Shown piece by piece: positions 13,228 to 25,294 of a stretch of 64,000 nt of DNA. The number at the start of each line of letters is the position of its first letter. Position 1 is the first letter of the stretch. Source of the stretch: Tubiluchus corallicola (lineage: Eukaryota > Priapulida > Priapulimorpha > Priapulimorphida > Tubiluchidae); the NCBI GenBank assembly GCA_030141605.1, contig JAQGDQ010000248.1, positions 124,001 through 188,000 of the forward strand. The letters run 5' to 3'. The notes beneath the pieces are model-generated. The model ran no database searches. It saw only the letters and a program-made list of their open reading frames with translations, and was not told where the DNA came from. A program made the translations under genes and the position numbers.

Positions 13228-14690
13228 AAATTGTCAGCAGGACGATGACATATACTGTAGACCATATATTCAATTTCTGTAAATTCACTAATATTATTTT
13301 CGAGACCTTTTGTAGTTAGTTTTTATATGAAAACTGTCTACTTAGCAGCAAAGTTTTTTGTTAAGTAAAAAATGTGATACTGCTCACCATAGATTTTAGC
13401 TTTTAAAGAAATGCGACTTTGATAATAATTTAGACTTTGCTTTAACAAAATTTAAATGCAATGACTATTTTTTAAATTAATTGAAAAGCTGCCTTTTGCT
13501 AACTCTATACCAATTTAAAAATATATTCTAAAACAACTATTAAGAGTCTTGAATTTGTTAGAAAGAGATTAGTCTAGTTGTGTTTGTAGCTCTAAGTAGT
13601 TTTATAACTACGTATTTATAATTTATTGCACAATTGCAGTGTTCATAAAATATTAATTTTATTTATGTGATTCTAATGTTTCACATTTATTTTGTTTTGG
13701 TGATCGGCATTTTTGTTTTATTTATGTTAGTTTTAGATATTGTGATGCAGATTGTGCCCAATAATTAAAATGTAGCTTTTGTACTTAAATCTCTCCAGCT
13801 TTTACATTTTGGTTCAGTTTTTATGTCATTGGATGCATCATTATACTACTCAAAGACTTATATTTTGTATTTCTTAGCATAGTAGTGTGTTTATAGTACT
13901 TTCTGTTGTCCGTATGAAAATTGCATTACTTGCAAGCACGAGTGCCCAATTGGTCTCGATCACCTATTTCAGATACCTTTGCATGTGATTACTTGGGAAA
14001 GAAATGTTCATGCGTTTAAACATGATTCATTTCTAAATATTTTGTCTGAGTCCACAAATGCTGTGTGAAATCTTGAATTATTAATCTGAGCATTAAAAAC
14101 TCACGATACTATTTTTTGTAATAAATTCTACCTCATCATTAGCCTAGCGCCTATTTGTATTTTTTTGAAATGAACTTGAACTATATTTTTATTAGCAAAA
14201 AATATAAACTGCAAATTTATTTTCAATTTAGTTCATTTTATTGCTCAAACTTCATATAGTACTTCTTAGTTAACTTCTATGATAGGGCAAGGCTGCAACG
14301 AAAATATTTTTGGGCTCACATATTTACAAGAATTTTTATGAAAGCATACAATATTACGTTTACGTGAATTGAAGAAAAGGTTATGAAATTTTGTTTCCAG
14401 GCAAAGTTTACTAAGAATTTCATCATCCTTTATAAACTTATGATGTAGGCCTAGGATCTGATCATTTTCCTATTTCTTACGCATTTCCAGGCACATGTGA
14501 AGATAATAAGTAAAATGATATAATGTAGGCATTCTCAAAAACTGTGAACGCAGTATTTTTTAACTAAACGTGCTTCATTCGGTTCGCTTTTTGACGCTCA
14601 TTTTAATTTTCAACAAAATCTTTGTTATTCATCCCATCAAAATTTCGATTTCGATTAAGTGGCCTGGAACCACTGCACGTGTGACAAAGC
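13228..14690. other. NADSYN1 3' UTR and EIF2S3 promoter region
   Basis: AT-rich spacer with no ORF of interest. A poly(A) signal AATAAA at 14120-14125 is a candidate end for NADSYN1; nearer variants are also possible. A palindromic E-box CACGTG at 14676-14681 lies ten bases before the EIF2S3 ATG. I see no TATA box at a convincing distance. Confidence 0.4.
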
Positions 14691-17600
14691 ATGGCGGCTG
14701 GTGATTCTTCGTCGGAAACTGCTGTTACAACAAAACAGCCGCATTTATCCAAACAAGACTTATCCAAATTAGTAAGTATTTTTCAGAATATATTCATAGC
14801 ACTTTTACCAATATTCGTAACTAGTAGTAACATTTTGTTATATACGTTATTTTATATCTTATAATTTGTTAATCTCAATCAATGATTTCCTAGTGACATT
14901 ACGAACGTTAACAGTTACACAACCTGACATTGTTTATAAACATTAACTGAGTTGTACAGCGGGAATGAAACAACCAGTAAGGTATGGAACAGTGCTAAAT
15001 AATGTCCTGATGGTTTTGTTGTCATTAAGCTGGTTGTGTGACTTGCGGAGAAAACACGCACAACTAATAACTAATGTTATGTGATTGACTGCTGAAGCTG
15101 TTTTAGAAATGATGGGCCACAAGTTCACAAACGCCTCATTTTATAATTATAGCATGGGGCAACACATTTACATTTAATTCTTTTTTACAGGCGGCTGAGA
15201 AACTTAATCCTCTTACACCAGAAGTCATTAGCAGACAAGCTACAATAAATATTGGTAGGTAAATTGGGTCATTTGCTTTTTGTCTTATCTGTAGATTATG
15301 GATTAGTTTGCATTAATTAAAAAAGTGTTATCTATCATCACTGTGCTTTGGATTGATATATATAAATGTAAAAATTTGTTATCGGTAGTTTGTTTTTATT
15401 TAAGGTTGGGATATTAATATTGTAACAAGGACATGCTTGTTATAATACATGATTATTATTACAAAATCCTTTATATGTGGTATGCAGACATTTGCTTGTC
15501 TTGCTATCATACTAGAGTGCATTTAAATTTCCTACAGTAATAGTAGTGCACACTTGGTAAGAATGTAGTAAGCAAGGAAATTCTGTATGTCAGATCATTT
15601 TAAAAATGCAAACTACCTTTTCCAAAATGGCAGGCTTTAATTTTATCATCTTACTTGCTGAGCCTAGTTGAATCAGACAGTAGAAAAGGTAGTATAATAT
15701 TTGTTATTACATTGTAACGAACCTCTTGCATGCCGAATCAAATTTCTGTCAGATATTTATTTGCTGAACCCTGCCTGTGCAGTACAAGTTAACACCGACT
15801 GATAACCTAACCAAATCGATTGAAACAAACGGTCCAGCAGTTCTTGTACAATTCGGTCCGACAATTCGTAGAACGTGAAATGCATGCAGCTTTTAATATC
15901 TTCTTATATATGCTTCTACAGACAAATTTACACCACAGTATCAGGGCCAGAATTTCGATGTGAATCCCTGATTCTATTCACACCTATGCTTATACTCATT
16001 ACCATGAATCTGGTTAGATTCACTCTGGTTTTACTTGACTGTTAATAAAATAAAATAAATCTGTCTTTTTTGCCTTACGCTAGCATGTGTGCTACCATAT
16101 CGTGCTTGCGAGCTGACTTTGTTACTTCTCAAGTGTCTCTGGCACACTACGCTTTTCGTTCAGAGTTGCACGTAAAAATCGTAGGGTTTTATGCTCGATG
16201 CCAAGTCAATAAAGAACACAAAATTTTTCGTGTTTTGCGTGCTTATATCATGTGCTTTTTATACACTTTCTGATGAAGGAAATGATAATTGTCGTTCACT
16301 GACAAAGAGGAAAATCAACAAAATTCTAAATGGCTTGGAGACTGAATCATTAAATGTTAGGTCTCATTCTGAAAGAGATGTTAGTACTGATAGTGATTCA
16401 TTCTTATAAGAAATCACTTTTCCTGAAATCCAATCTCGTTTGTTTCAGTAATTATAATTCATTATACTTGAACTATATAATTTAGACCTTGTTTCTCTGT
16501 ATTCTTTTAAAATGTCACAGTGAGAATCTGCTTAGATTCTGATAAAATATAGTGAAATTCTGGCCCTAAGTATTTGTCAGTCTGGATCGATTCTGAATTC
16601 TGAGAGCCACTTTTGATTTGGCATCCTTAAAAACTTTGTGGTCCACAAAGCCCTAGATACCTAGTGTCTTGTCTTGTTGCATTTTCAGGTAATCAGTTTT
16701 GTTGTCTATATGAAGTGTAGCATAATTCTACCATCCTGCATGTTTCAAGTTTGTACTAGTTGTGGAATTTCTTAACACATTCTTAAATTTGAACTTTACA
16801 AAAAATACCAACATATTGACAGTAAACTAGTTTTTTTTCTTGTGTATGTTTTTTCTGCTATTTCTTTTGCTTTTAATAATTTTAGGTACAATTGGTCACG
16901 TGGCTCATGGAAAGTCTACAGTAGTGAAAGCAATATCAGGAGTACAGACAGTTAGACATAAACAGGAATTGGAAAGAAATATCACAATTAAATTAGGATA
17001 TGCTAATGCCAAGGTTTGCTGAATCATAATATTTATAATGTATTTTCCCCCTTGTCAGTCTGAAAACATTGAATCTTGTTAAACTCTGATTCCAGTCTGT
17101 GGTTATTTAGATGTCAAACAGAATAACATAGTTTTTTTTAGGATACTTTTAATTAGTGTTCTAGTATCTGTAATGGTGCTACTATTTCTGGCATCTAGCT
17201 ATTTTTCATGGTGTTAGAACTGTTGTTTTTGTCACTGTTTCCTGCTTATTGTACACTGCTGCTGCTGCTTATTTGTTTATTTAAATATATTGTAGTGTTA
17301 CCTGTCACTGTTTACCTGACATTTCAATAAGTAATGCAGACACCGAAATATTTAAATCAGCTGTTTTATTGCAGATATACAAGTGCGATAACGAGTCGTG
17401 TCCTCGACCAGTGTGCTACAGATCAGCTGGCAGTAGCAAAGAGGATTCATTCCCATGTGATCGAACGAATTGTCCAGGAAGATTTCGCCTATTGCGGTAA
17501 ATTTGGCTACATTTCAAGATGTTGAAATTTATAGTCCCCTGCTGTTTTCGTTAACATTTTTTGGGATCATTTTGATATTCATTTTTCTTTTCATATCTTC

Positions 17601-20600
17601 AAACTGTACTTACTAGTACTGTGAACATTAATTAATTAGATCATGACTGTGATTGCCAGAGTTTATTTTAACAATTATTATTCGTTGCGGGTGATAAGTT
17701 GGAAAAAGAAAAGAGACGCTGAAAAATTGTGGACTACTTGGGATTTGAGCCCGAGACCTGAGATTAGTAGCCCCATGCTCTGCCAGCTGAATTACTAGTC
17801 AACATGACAGAGCAAGCCCGAGATTTCCTCCTTGTATCGCACAGTCCCACAGCACCACCTTTACCAATGACAATAGGGGGACACTTATGGTACTATCACT
17901 TTCTCAAATTAGCTGGCAAGTAACGGGCCTGGTCTGTTATGTTTACTAGCAGCTGAGCTGGCAGGGTTGGTAGTACTAATCCCAGGTCTCGGTCTCAAAC
18001 TCCAACTGGTCCACAAATTTTCAGCGTCTCCTTTCTTTCTGTAACTCACCTCCGGTAATGGGTAATAATTGTTAAAATAAACTGCAATGGTTTATAAATC
18101 CTCGCAAACAGAGTCATAATCTAATTCATTGATGATAAGGTTAGTTGCGAGCTAATTTGAGAAAAGTGTTGTACTGTGAACTATATTTACTTTACCTGTT
18201 TTGTGGTTACTTTACCTAAACAGAAGATAAATAAATAACTGTTGTGAAAACAATAATGACTATTTATACTTTTAACTTAAGAAACCTTAGTTATCAGCTT
18301 ATTTAGATTATAAAATTCTTGCAATAAGAGCAATTTTTTTTTGCAAATAGGCAAAGTAACTGCATACAGCCAAAGTAACCACAAACAGGCAACGTAACCT
18401 CAGCCAACCATAGTAACCACAAACAGGAAAGTTAACGACAAACAGGCAAAGTAACCACAAATGGGCAAAGTATCCATAAACAGGCAAATTAACCATAAAT
18501 AGGCAAAGTAACTTACAAACAGGCAAAGTAACTACAAACAGACAAAGTAACCATAAACAGGCAAATTAACCACAAACAGGCAAAGTAACCACACGCAGGC
18601 AAAGTAACCATAAGCAGGCAAAGTAGCCACAAACTGGCAAATTAACCACAAACAAGCAAAGTAACCACACGCATGCAAAGTAACCATAAACAGGCAAAAA
18701 AACCATAAGCAGGCAAAGTAACCAGAAATGGGCAAAATATCTATAAACATGCAAATTAACTACAGACAGGCAAAATATCTATAAACAGATAAAGTAACTA
18801 CCTTTGCCTTCTTATTTATAGTCATGTGTCGTTTGTCGACTGCCCGGGTCACGACATTCTCATGGCAACCATGTTGAACGGAGCTGCAGTGATGGACGCT
18901 GCTTTGCTGCTCATAGGTTTGTGGCTTATAATTTTTACTATAAGTAGGCATCCATGCTTATTGTGTATAATGCATCTACAACTATTTATGTTAAAGCAGG
19001 TGGTTAATCATGTGTTAGCATTACATTCGTGTAGATTAGTATAAATAGGGGTGCATACTTTGCACATTATTCAAGCAGTGTATACATGTATATGTAGTCC
19101 AAATTTTACCATATCATAAGTAACGTAAAATTTATATGGAAAAAGATGAGATGTGAGATTCTTTGGGCTGTCATAATGGCTGTCGAGAAATGTAATTGTT
19201 TTTGTTTCTAGCCGGAAATGAATCTTGTCCACAACCTCAGACGTCAGAGCATTTAGCAGCAATTGAAATCATGAAGTTGAAACATATACTGATACTGCAA
19301 AACAAAATTGACTTGGTAAAAGAAACTCAGGCAAAGGATCAGCATGAACAGATAACCAAATTTGTACAAGGTTAGTCGTCTTTGTATTTTAAAACCAGCA
19401 TGAACAATTAACCAAGTTTATACAGGATTAGGCGTCTTTGTATTTTAAAACCAGCATGAACAATTAACCAAGCTTATACAAGGTTAGTCATCTTTGTATT
19501 TTAAAACCAGCATGAACGGATAGCCAGATTTGTACAATGTTAGACATCTTTGTATTTTAAGATATTTATGATAGCCTGAAATAATTGTTTTTGCTTTATG
19601 TTAAATACTATTTGCAGTTTGCATGATAAAAAAATCACTGTTGAACAAAACGTGCTGCTTTTGAAGCTCTCAGATGGAAAAAGTTTTTATTTATTCTGTA
19701 TTTTATCTAAAGGTTTTGTCTCGAAGTTCAGTCAGTCCAGCTAGACAGAAATTTGTTTTCATTTATTTTAGTGTTATTATAGAATGTACATTTTGTTCCT
19801 AGTTGTAAAAATAAAATGATAAACACAGAAATTAAAACTTTATATGTCAAACAATAATTATTGCACTTAAGACATGATGGTACAGATGTTAACACATTTG
19901 TCAAATACCACATTATAAGTTCCTACAAAATATCTAAGCTTTAGCTGCAAATACACGGCATTTTAGTTAATCTAGTATGCGATACCATTTTACATATTTA
20001 CTATAACTAACTGCTGTGCAAAAACAAGCGGGAAAATAGGTAAAATGATAATTGTTTTCCAGGGAGAACTCTCTGTGCAGGTTTATATAGTCCTAACTTA
20101 GAAAAAATTGGTTTGGCAAGAATTCAAGAAACACTTTATGGCAATTAATTACAAATAAAGGAATTTAATGGCCTGTAATATTTAAGTCTACGGAGCAAAC
20201 CAGTTATTTTACATTGGTTTTAATTATTCTAGTGTAGCCTATCATTATTTTCACAATTACATTGCACTTTAACACACAGTAAAGGTTAAATGATTAATTA
20301 CACTCAGAATGCCATTTCCGACAGTTGGTAATTCATACCGTCTCATAGGTGTCAATTGATGATCACTGGTTGTAACTTTGTTGTGTAACTGTACATAGTA
20401 TTATTACGTAATATGAATCTTTCTTATTTTATATTAGGCACTGTTGCTGAAGGTGCACCAGTTATACCAATATCTGCACAGCTGAAGTACAACATTGAAG
20501 TGATATGCGAATATATTGTTAAGAAAATACCAATTCCAGTCAGAAACTTCACCAGCGAACCTAGGCTTATAAGTAAGGTTTTGTTTTCTTTAATCAACAT

Positions 20601-23454
20601 TTAAGTTATGGTTTTTTCGTTTATATTTATAATTACATTTTCTATTATTTTAGTTAACTTAGGTAAATGATGCTGTATACATGTTTTGTACGCTTATTTT
20701 TCTAGTAATTCGTTCTTTTGATGTAAACAAGCCGGGTTGTGAAGTTAACGATCTGCTGGGAGGCGTAGCTGGCGGCAGCATTTTGCAAGGTGTATTAAAG
20801 GTTAGAAATAGTTTATGATTTTATACAATTCTATTTACGTATATAATTTTTATTTAATGTTATTATGAGTCTGACCTTTATGAAGCATTAAAATTTCATT
20901 TTGTAGTTTTGTGGTAAATTCTTTGCAAATGAAATGAACCATCAACTTTGAAAACAGTAGTTGCGTGTTTTTTTAGCACTGTCATACTTTTGTGGCACTT
21001 TAATTACTTTAGGTTGGCCAAGAGATAGAAGTCCGACCTGGAATAGTATCAAAGGATGTTGAAGGTAAACTCACCTGTCGACCCATTTTTTCAAGAATAG
21101 TCTCCTTGTTTGCTGAAAACAACGACTTGCAGTATGCTGTTCCTGGTGGCCTAATAGGTAAGTGTTGAAGCAAGATTTGGTTTTTTAAATGGTGCGTTCA
21201 TTGACCATTTTTGCTGCTGATGTGAGTGGCATTTATCGTAAGTTGCTCAGGAATAATTAATTGGTAGTTAAGGAACGTTGTTTCTGAAAAGATGCATTAT
21301 TGTCCTACTCTGCCAACTGCTGTACAGTTACTATAATTTATTAATTCTTGATTTCAGTGGTATTAGTTAGCGCTCATAGACTTGCAAATGCTAAATGATT
21401 TTAATTCAAAGAATTGGGGCAAATTTGGTCTGATTAGTTTCTTATACTTGTGTGGTCTACTAAGTAAAAATTAAATTGTTCTTAATTTTGAGATGTTAAG
21501 ATCTATTCTAACCTATTTGAAAATGATATTATAAAGAAAACTAATAAATTTTCATTATCACCCTTTTTCACCTTATTTGGTAATTTACATCAATGAATGT
21601 GCAAGTAATTTACTGCCTGTACTGTACAACATTAGCCACCATTTTCATTTTAAGCTTTTTTATTGATTTTGGTGCTCTAAAATTTACCCGAGAAAGCTTC
21701 CAGATGAGATACTTGATGTTGTTTGAACCATACTTGTACGTGTGTAATCTGCTGATTCGCTTTTTAAGTTTAGGTGTTTTTTTCTTAACCATTTAATTTT
21801 TGTAGGAGTGGGTACAAAGATAGATCCCACTTTGTGCCGTGCTGACCGGATGGTTGGTCAGGTTCTGGGAGCTGTTGGTCAGCTGCCAGATATATATACA
21901 GAATTAGAAATATCATTTTTCTTGCTGCGGCGGTTGTTAGGAGTGCGAACAGAAGGTGACAAGAAGGCTGCCAAGGTGCGATTTCTAATTATTTTACTGC
22001 TCATTTTTGTATTGTCATTCAACCTTGTTGAATATAAGCCCATAAAAACCATTATAGTCTTAATGAAAGTTTGCAGTAAAAATGTTTTAGAAAAAAAATC
22101 TAGTTTGAGAATATTATAAGATGGTATAATAAAGAAAATTAATGCTACAACACTGTCATATGAATATGATGTTTCGACAGGCACTGTTGAACTATTTTAC
22201 CTGATATGGTTGCCATTGTCTGTAATATTTCTGACAATATGTAAATGCTTCTTGAAAGTGTTTAGTCGCATGAACTGAATTGTCTGTTACAGGTGCAAAA
22301 GCTGACCAGGTATGAAAATTTGATGGTGAATATTGGCTCGTTATCAACGGGCGGGCGAGTTTTAGCAGTGAAAGCAGATTTAGCAAAGATTGGCCTAACA
22401 AACCCCGTTTGCACTGAAATAGGACAGAAAATTGCATTAAGCAGACGAGTCGAAAAACATTGGCGGTGAGTAAACAGTTATGACAGACTTTGTATCAACA
22501 TTCACGCGGTTTGGTTTCAGCCTTAGGTGTTGTGACAAAGACAGCAGGCATTAGAATAAATTCACAGATTTTTTATTTTGTTGAGGAAGGATAGAGAGAG
22601 TGGGAAACAAAAATGCAGTTCTCGTCATTTACTAAATTTAGTAGGTCGAAGTAGGCTCGGTCTTGATATGAGGTGTGAAATGTTGTACCTGTAAACTTGC
22701 CGATTACTTGCATCATAAGAAAACTGTAAATTGAGAAAAAAGAAGCAAGATTAAATTTATGATTACATATCTACATGATTAGTTATTTTATTACATGGAA
22801 AAACAATCACAAAAACTACACAAACATACAATGATCATGAGATAATCTAAAGAATACTACATAACGCAGAGTTAGTAATATGCGCACTGATGCGTCAAAA
22901 AAGAAGAAGAAATTTAAATATTTTCTGTTCAACAACATACGATTGCGTACAATGTTCGCGATAGGTATAATTCGCGATAAAGCCACTTAATAACACCAAA
23001 GTAGAAATGCCGTCGCACATCTTCGCTTGAGGTCACATTCGGTGAAAATTTGTTTTGACATTTTAGTCCCTTGACTGTTGACCTGAACTTACAAGCAACG
23101 TTCTTCCATATCTTGCCTTAATGTGTTCGTGCGCCATGTAAAGTGATTATAACTTCATTCATTTTGATTTCATTGTGCTGATAAACACACCGGCGCAATT
23201 AATTGCTCTGTGTTGGGCATGTTGTTAAGTTAAGTATGAAGTACGATGAAATTTAGTTAGTAACAGGTTGGCTGTGACATTTGAAGTTCGTTTTTTTCAG
23301 AGGCTTAATATATTTTGATTTATTTTCAATTAGAGTAAGCACCCTTAGCACTTGTGGTAGTATCGGAACTATAAACGCTGTTTTTCGTTATTTCAGGTTA
23401 ATAGGATGGGGAGAAATTAGACGAGGAGTAACAATTAAACCACTTGTCAACTGA
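14691..23454 (+). CDS. EIF2S3: Eukaryotic translation initiation factor 2 subunit gamma
   Basis: GTPase subunit of eIF2, which carries initiator Met-tRNA to the 40S ribosome. Exons 14691-14771, 15191-15254, 16886-17013, 17375-17496, 18822-18916, 19212-19370, 20438-20572, 20706-20800, 21013-21157, 21806-21975, 22293-22465 and 23397-23454 sum to 475 codons (474 aa; the human protein is 472). Start ATG 14691 gives [12 protein letters not shown], and the N-terminus is collinear with human. G1 GHVAHGKST is in exon 3, the switch [14 protein letters not shown] follows, and exon 4 holds Cys pairs of the zinc knuckle ([16 protein letters not shown]) as in insect and yeast proteins. G3 DCPGHD is in exon 5, G4 QNKIDLV in exon 6 and G5 ISAQ in exon 7. 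Domains II and III include [16 protein letters not shown]. It ends [11 protein letters not shown]. Nothing suggests loss of function. Confidence 0.98.
15942..16566. mobile_element. Inverted-repeat DNA transposon remnant (family E, copy 1)
   Basis: Located in EIF2S3 intron 2. Ends are CAGGGCCAGAATTTCGATG and, reverse-complemented, AGGGCCAGAATTTCACTA, a terminal inverted repeat. The first 150 bp recur in 60436-60573 on the other strand, including the GAATCTGGTTAGATTC segment. The interior contains a (+) ORF at 16191-16409 whose second half is acidic and Ser-rich; it may be decayed coding sequence, but I cannot name a superfamily. Confidence 0.6.
17731..17800 (-). pseudogene. tRNA-like sequence (SINE head or tRNA pseudogene)
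   Basis: Read on the minus strand it has a recognisable D arm, a five-pair anticodon stem (TGGGG/TCTCA) around loop CTACTAA, and a T arm with GGCTCAAATCC. The acceptor stem pairs at only about 5 of 7 positions and the T-loop lacks TTCGA. It is therefore a decayed or SINE-embedded tRNA relative, not a functional tRNA gene. Confidence 0.5.
17943..18012 (+). pseudogene. tRNA-like sequence, second copy (opposite orientation)
   Basis: Homologous to the minus-strand copy at 17731-17800. It shares AGCTGAGCTGGCAG, ACTAATCCCAGGTCTCGG and the GGTCCACAAATTTTCAGCG junction. The T-arm is altered (GGTCTCAAACTCC), so it is presumably non-functional. Confidence 0.5.
18343..18805. repeat. 19-bp minisatellite, about 24 copies
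   Basis: Tandem repeat of a unit close to CAGGCAAAGTAACCACAAA with frequent variants (CACACG, CATAAG, AAATTAACC). It ends only about 15 bp before the acceptor of EIF2S3 exon 18822-18916. A pair of related units in the opposite sense lies near 18195-18235. All frames on the minus strand are open across it because the unit lacks stops, which creates spurious ORFs. Confidence 0.9.
19350..19565 (+). repeat. Tandem repeat of an exon 3' end plus its splice donor
   Basis: The end of EIF2S3 exon 6 (CAGCATGAACAGATAACCAAATTTGTACAAG with GTTAGTCGTCTTTGTATTTTAAAAC after it) recurs three more times in the following intron with a period of about 62 bp. Copies 2-4 keep CAGCATGAAC, RATARCCA and TACA; copy 3 even keeps the AAG/GTTAGT donor. 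The first copy carries the real exon end at 19370. Confidence 0.85.
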
Positions 23455-23652
23455 AGCTAATTGTCCTGGAGTCTGTAAACTGTGTCTATATTTACGTAAT
23501 TGTTGTTGTCACAAATTTGAGCCACATCCCTCATGTGCTGTGATGTGAAACTGAAACATTTTTGTAAAGTTGCATTTTCTTTTCTTTATCTTTGACTCTA
23601 CTAACTAAGCGTCTCTGACTAGAAATTTTAGACTTTCTTGCGGGGGGATTAC

Positions 23653-24003
23653 TAGGGGTGACCATCGAACGTTTTAATTCGAGTCAAACAAGTTTTTTTA
23701 ATTCAAATTCAATTTAAACCTAAAATTATGTGTACGAATAACTCATCACTTTATCTATATACGTTCTTTATTATTAAAACATTTAAAACAACATGCATTA
23801 GCACAGTTTAGTTGGGATTTCTGTGCACAATTTTGAAAAAAAAAATGTTCTTACATAGACAAAACCCAGGCAGTACGCATGATTTTTGTGAGACTGCCTT
23901 TTATTTATGATTCGAAATCTTCAAATTCGGTTTGATTCATGTTTGAAAGTCAAAAATTTGATTTGATTCAAATGCGCTTTCTGATAGAGAATGCTCTCCC
24001 CTA
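23653..24003. mobile_element. hAT-like MITE family D, copy 1
   Basis: About 350 bp with ends TAGGGGTGACCATCGAAC and, reverse-complemented, TAGGGGAGAGCATTCTC. Flanks 23645-23652 gggattac and 24004-24011 gcaattac agree at 6 of 8 bases. The interior alternates AATTCGAA-type words. Other copies are at 36329-36724, 40219-40591 and 51829-52177. Confidence 0.75.
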
Positions 24004-24733
24004 GCAATTACCACGATACAGTATTGTTCATACCAGATAGTTTTTTAAATTGTTAATGATTGGTTGGTTCTAAAATGTTTTTTCTGTAGCTGTAGAGAAA
24101 TTGTTCGTACGGTTTACACTTTTTATTAATATAGAAATATTACATTTTGGATTAAATTGTGGTGCTTTATAAAGGTGTAAGTAGAGTTAGCAGTGCCAGA
24201 TTTCTTTTTCTTTCAACAAGTTTGTTTAACACTTTAGGCTGCTCAGTGGTTCATGTTGCACAGTAAGTCAGCCTAACTCCTTCATATATGTGTCTTATTA
24301 CACATGGGTGTGTCATGTGCATAATAACTGGATAACTTGTGTTTTGAAGTTTCCCAGATTTTATAATTACATTTTACCAATATAATTACTTAACTTTGGC
24401 ATTTCCTCTGCTGAAATAGTTGAATGTTGATTTTACTTATGAAATTTAAGGTAGAACTCCGTGTAAGCAAGCCTTGATACATAGTACGTATGCAATACTT
24501 TGTATTTAATCACGTTTCCACATGTACGTGGCACACAATCCGTATTGCATGTGTGATCCGTATTCACTCGAGTGTAACCGCTATTGTCTGAATATGTATC
24601 ACAAAGCAATGTGTGGATGGCAAGTCGCCTTGCCTAGGGAGTTTTCAGGTTTCCAGTTTTCACTGATTTCTTTATCACTGTAGCGCTAAAATTTCAACAG
24701 ACATGGCTTCCAAAATTTTTCCTTCCAATTTTC

Positions 24734-25294
24734 ATGATGAGTGCCATGTGCTTTGTTAATATGCATAGCATTCATGGACACAGAAATGGTAAATACTCAT
24801 CAAGCATTACGGATCACGCATCACGTGCACATGGAGTCCTACCTTTAGACTTGTCAAAGACATTTTACCTGTATTTGTGCCACCCATCTTTCAACTCAGA
24901 ACTTCACGAACCACATCTGTACATTATTCAAGCAAGAAAGCGGTTATTAATTCTGTGCTTGACAGACTTTGTGAATGTGAGGAGAGAGACACTTATTACT
25001 GCAATGCAAGATACAAGAGAAACCAGTGGCTGTGTGTTATTTATTTTTATATTATATTTGACTAACCCATTACTGTTGCGACTAATAATGATGCCCTTGC
25101 AGCCGCAGCTCAGTTACAAGTATTATGTTCACAGCTTTTCAAAATACGTTCGTAGTTTTTTTTATTATCATAAGTCATTTCATGGGATTTGTATCACCTT
25201 ACACAACCTAAAATTTAAAACTATAAATCAAGAAGAACTGCATCGGAAGTTTAATAGAGCTGTCATGTCTACCCGTATTGATTATAAATCTTAA
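24734..25294 (+). other. Unrecognised 186-codon ORF
   Basis: The longest open frame in the window that no recognised gene explains. Its translation (MMSAMCFVNMHSIHGH...) is rich in Leu, Tyr, His and Phe with several hydrophobic stretches, and matches no family I know. A second frame (24877-25065) is also open and overlaps it, so coding status is doubtful. It lies downstream of EIF2S3 and upstream of its distal poly(A) signal, so it may simply be 3' UTR. Confidence 0.15.

Larger units (their letters stand above)
17631..18137. repeat. Large inverted repeat made of two head-to-head tRNA-like SINE copies
   Basis: The left arm (about 17631-17810) and right arm (about 17930-18137) are imperfect reverse complements. 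Each arm contains a tRNA-like segment followed by the same 3' tail (AATTTTCAGCGTCTC, then TAACAATTATTA and GTTTATTTTAACA). The reverse strand of the left arm has A-box-like TTCAGCTGGCAGAGC and B-box-like GGGCTCAAATCCC sequences. This is the structure of a tRNA-derived SINE inserted twice in opposite orientation, or duplicated as a palindrome. It lies in EIF2S3 intron 4. Confidence 0.65.

Noticed and set aside
17731-18012. Functional tRNA genes
   Set aside because: Acceptor stems do not pair fully, T-loops lack the conserved TTCRA, and both copies share a SINE-like tail.
18308-18754. Overlapping minus-strand ORFs with repeated [12 protein letters not shown]-like hydrophobic peptides
   Set aside because: They are translations of the 19-bp minisatellite, whose unit lacks stops in all minus-strand frames. 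They resemble membrane proteins only because the unit is pyrimidine-rich on that strand.
18343-18805. CRISPR-like array
   Set aside because: Units are directly adjacent with no unique spacers, inside an intron of an animal gene.
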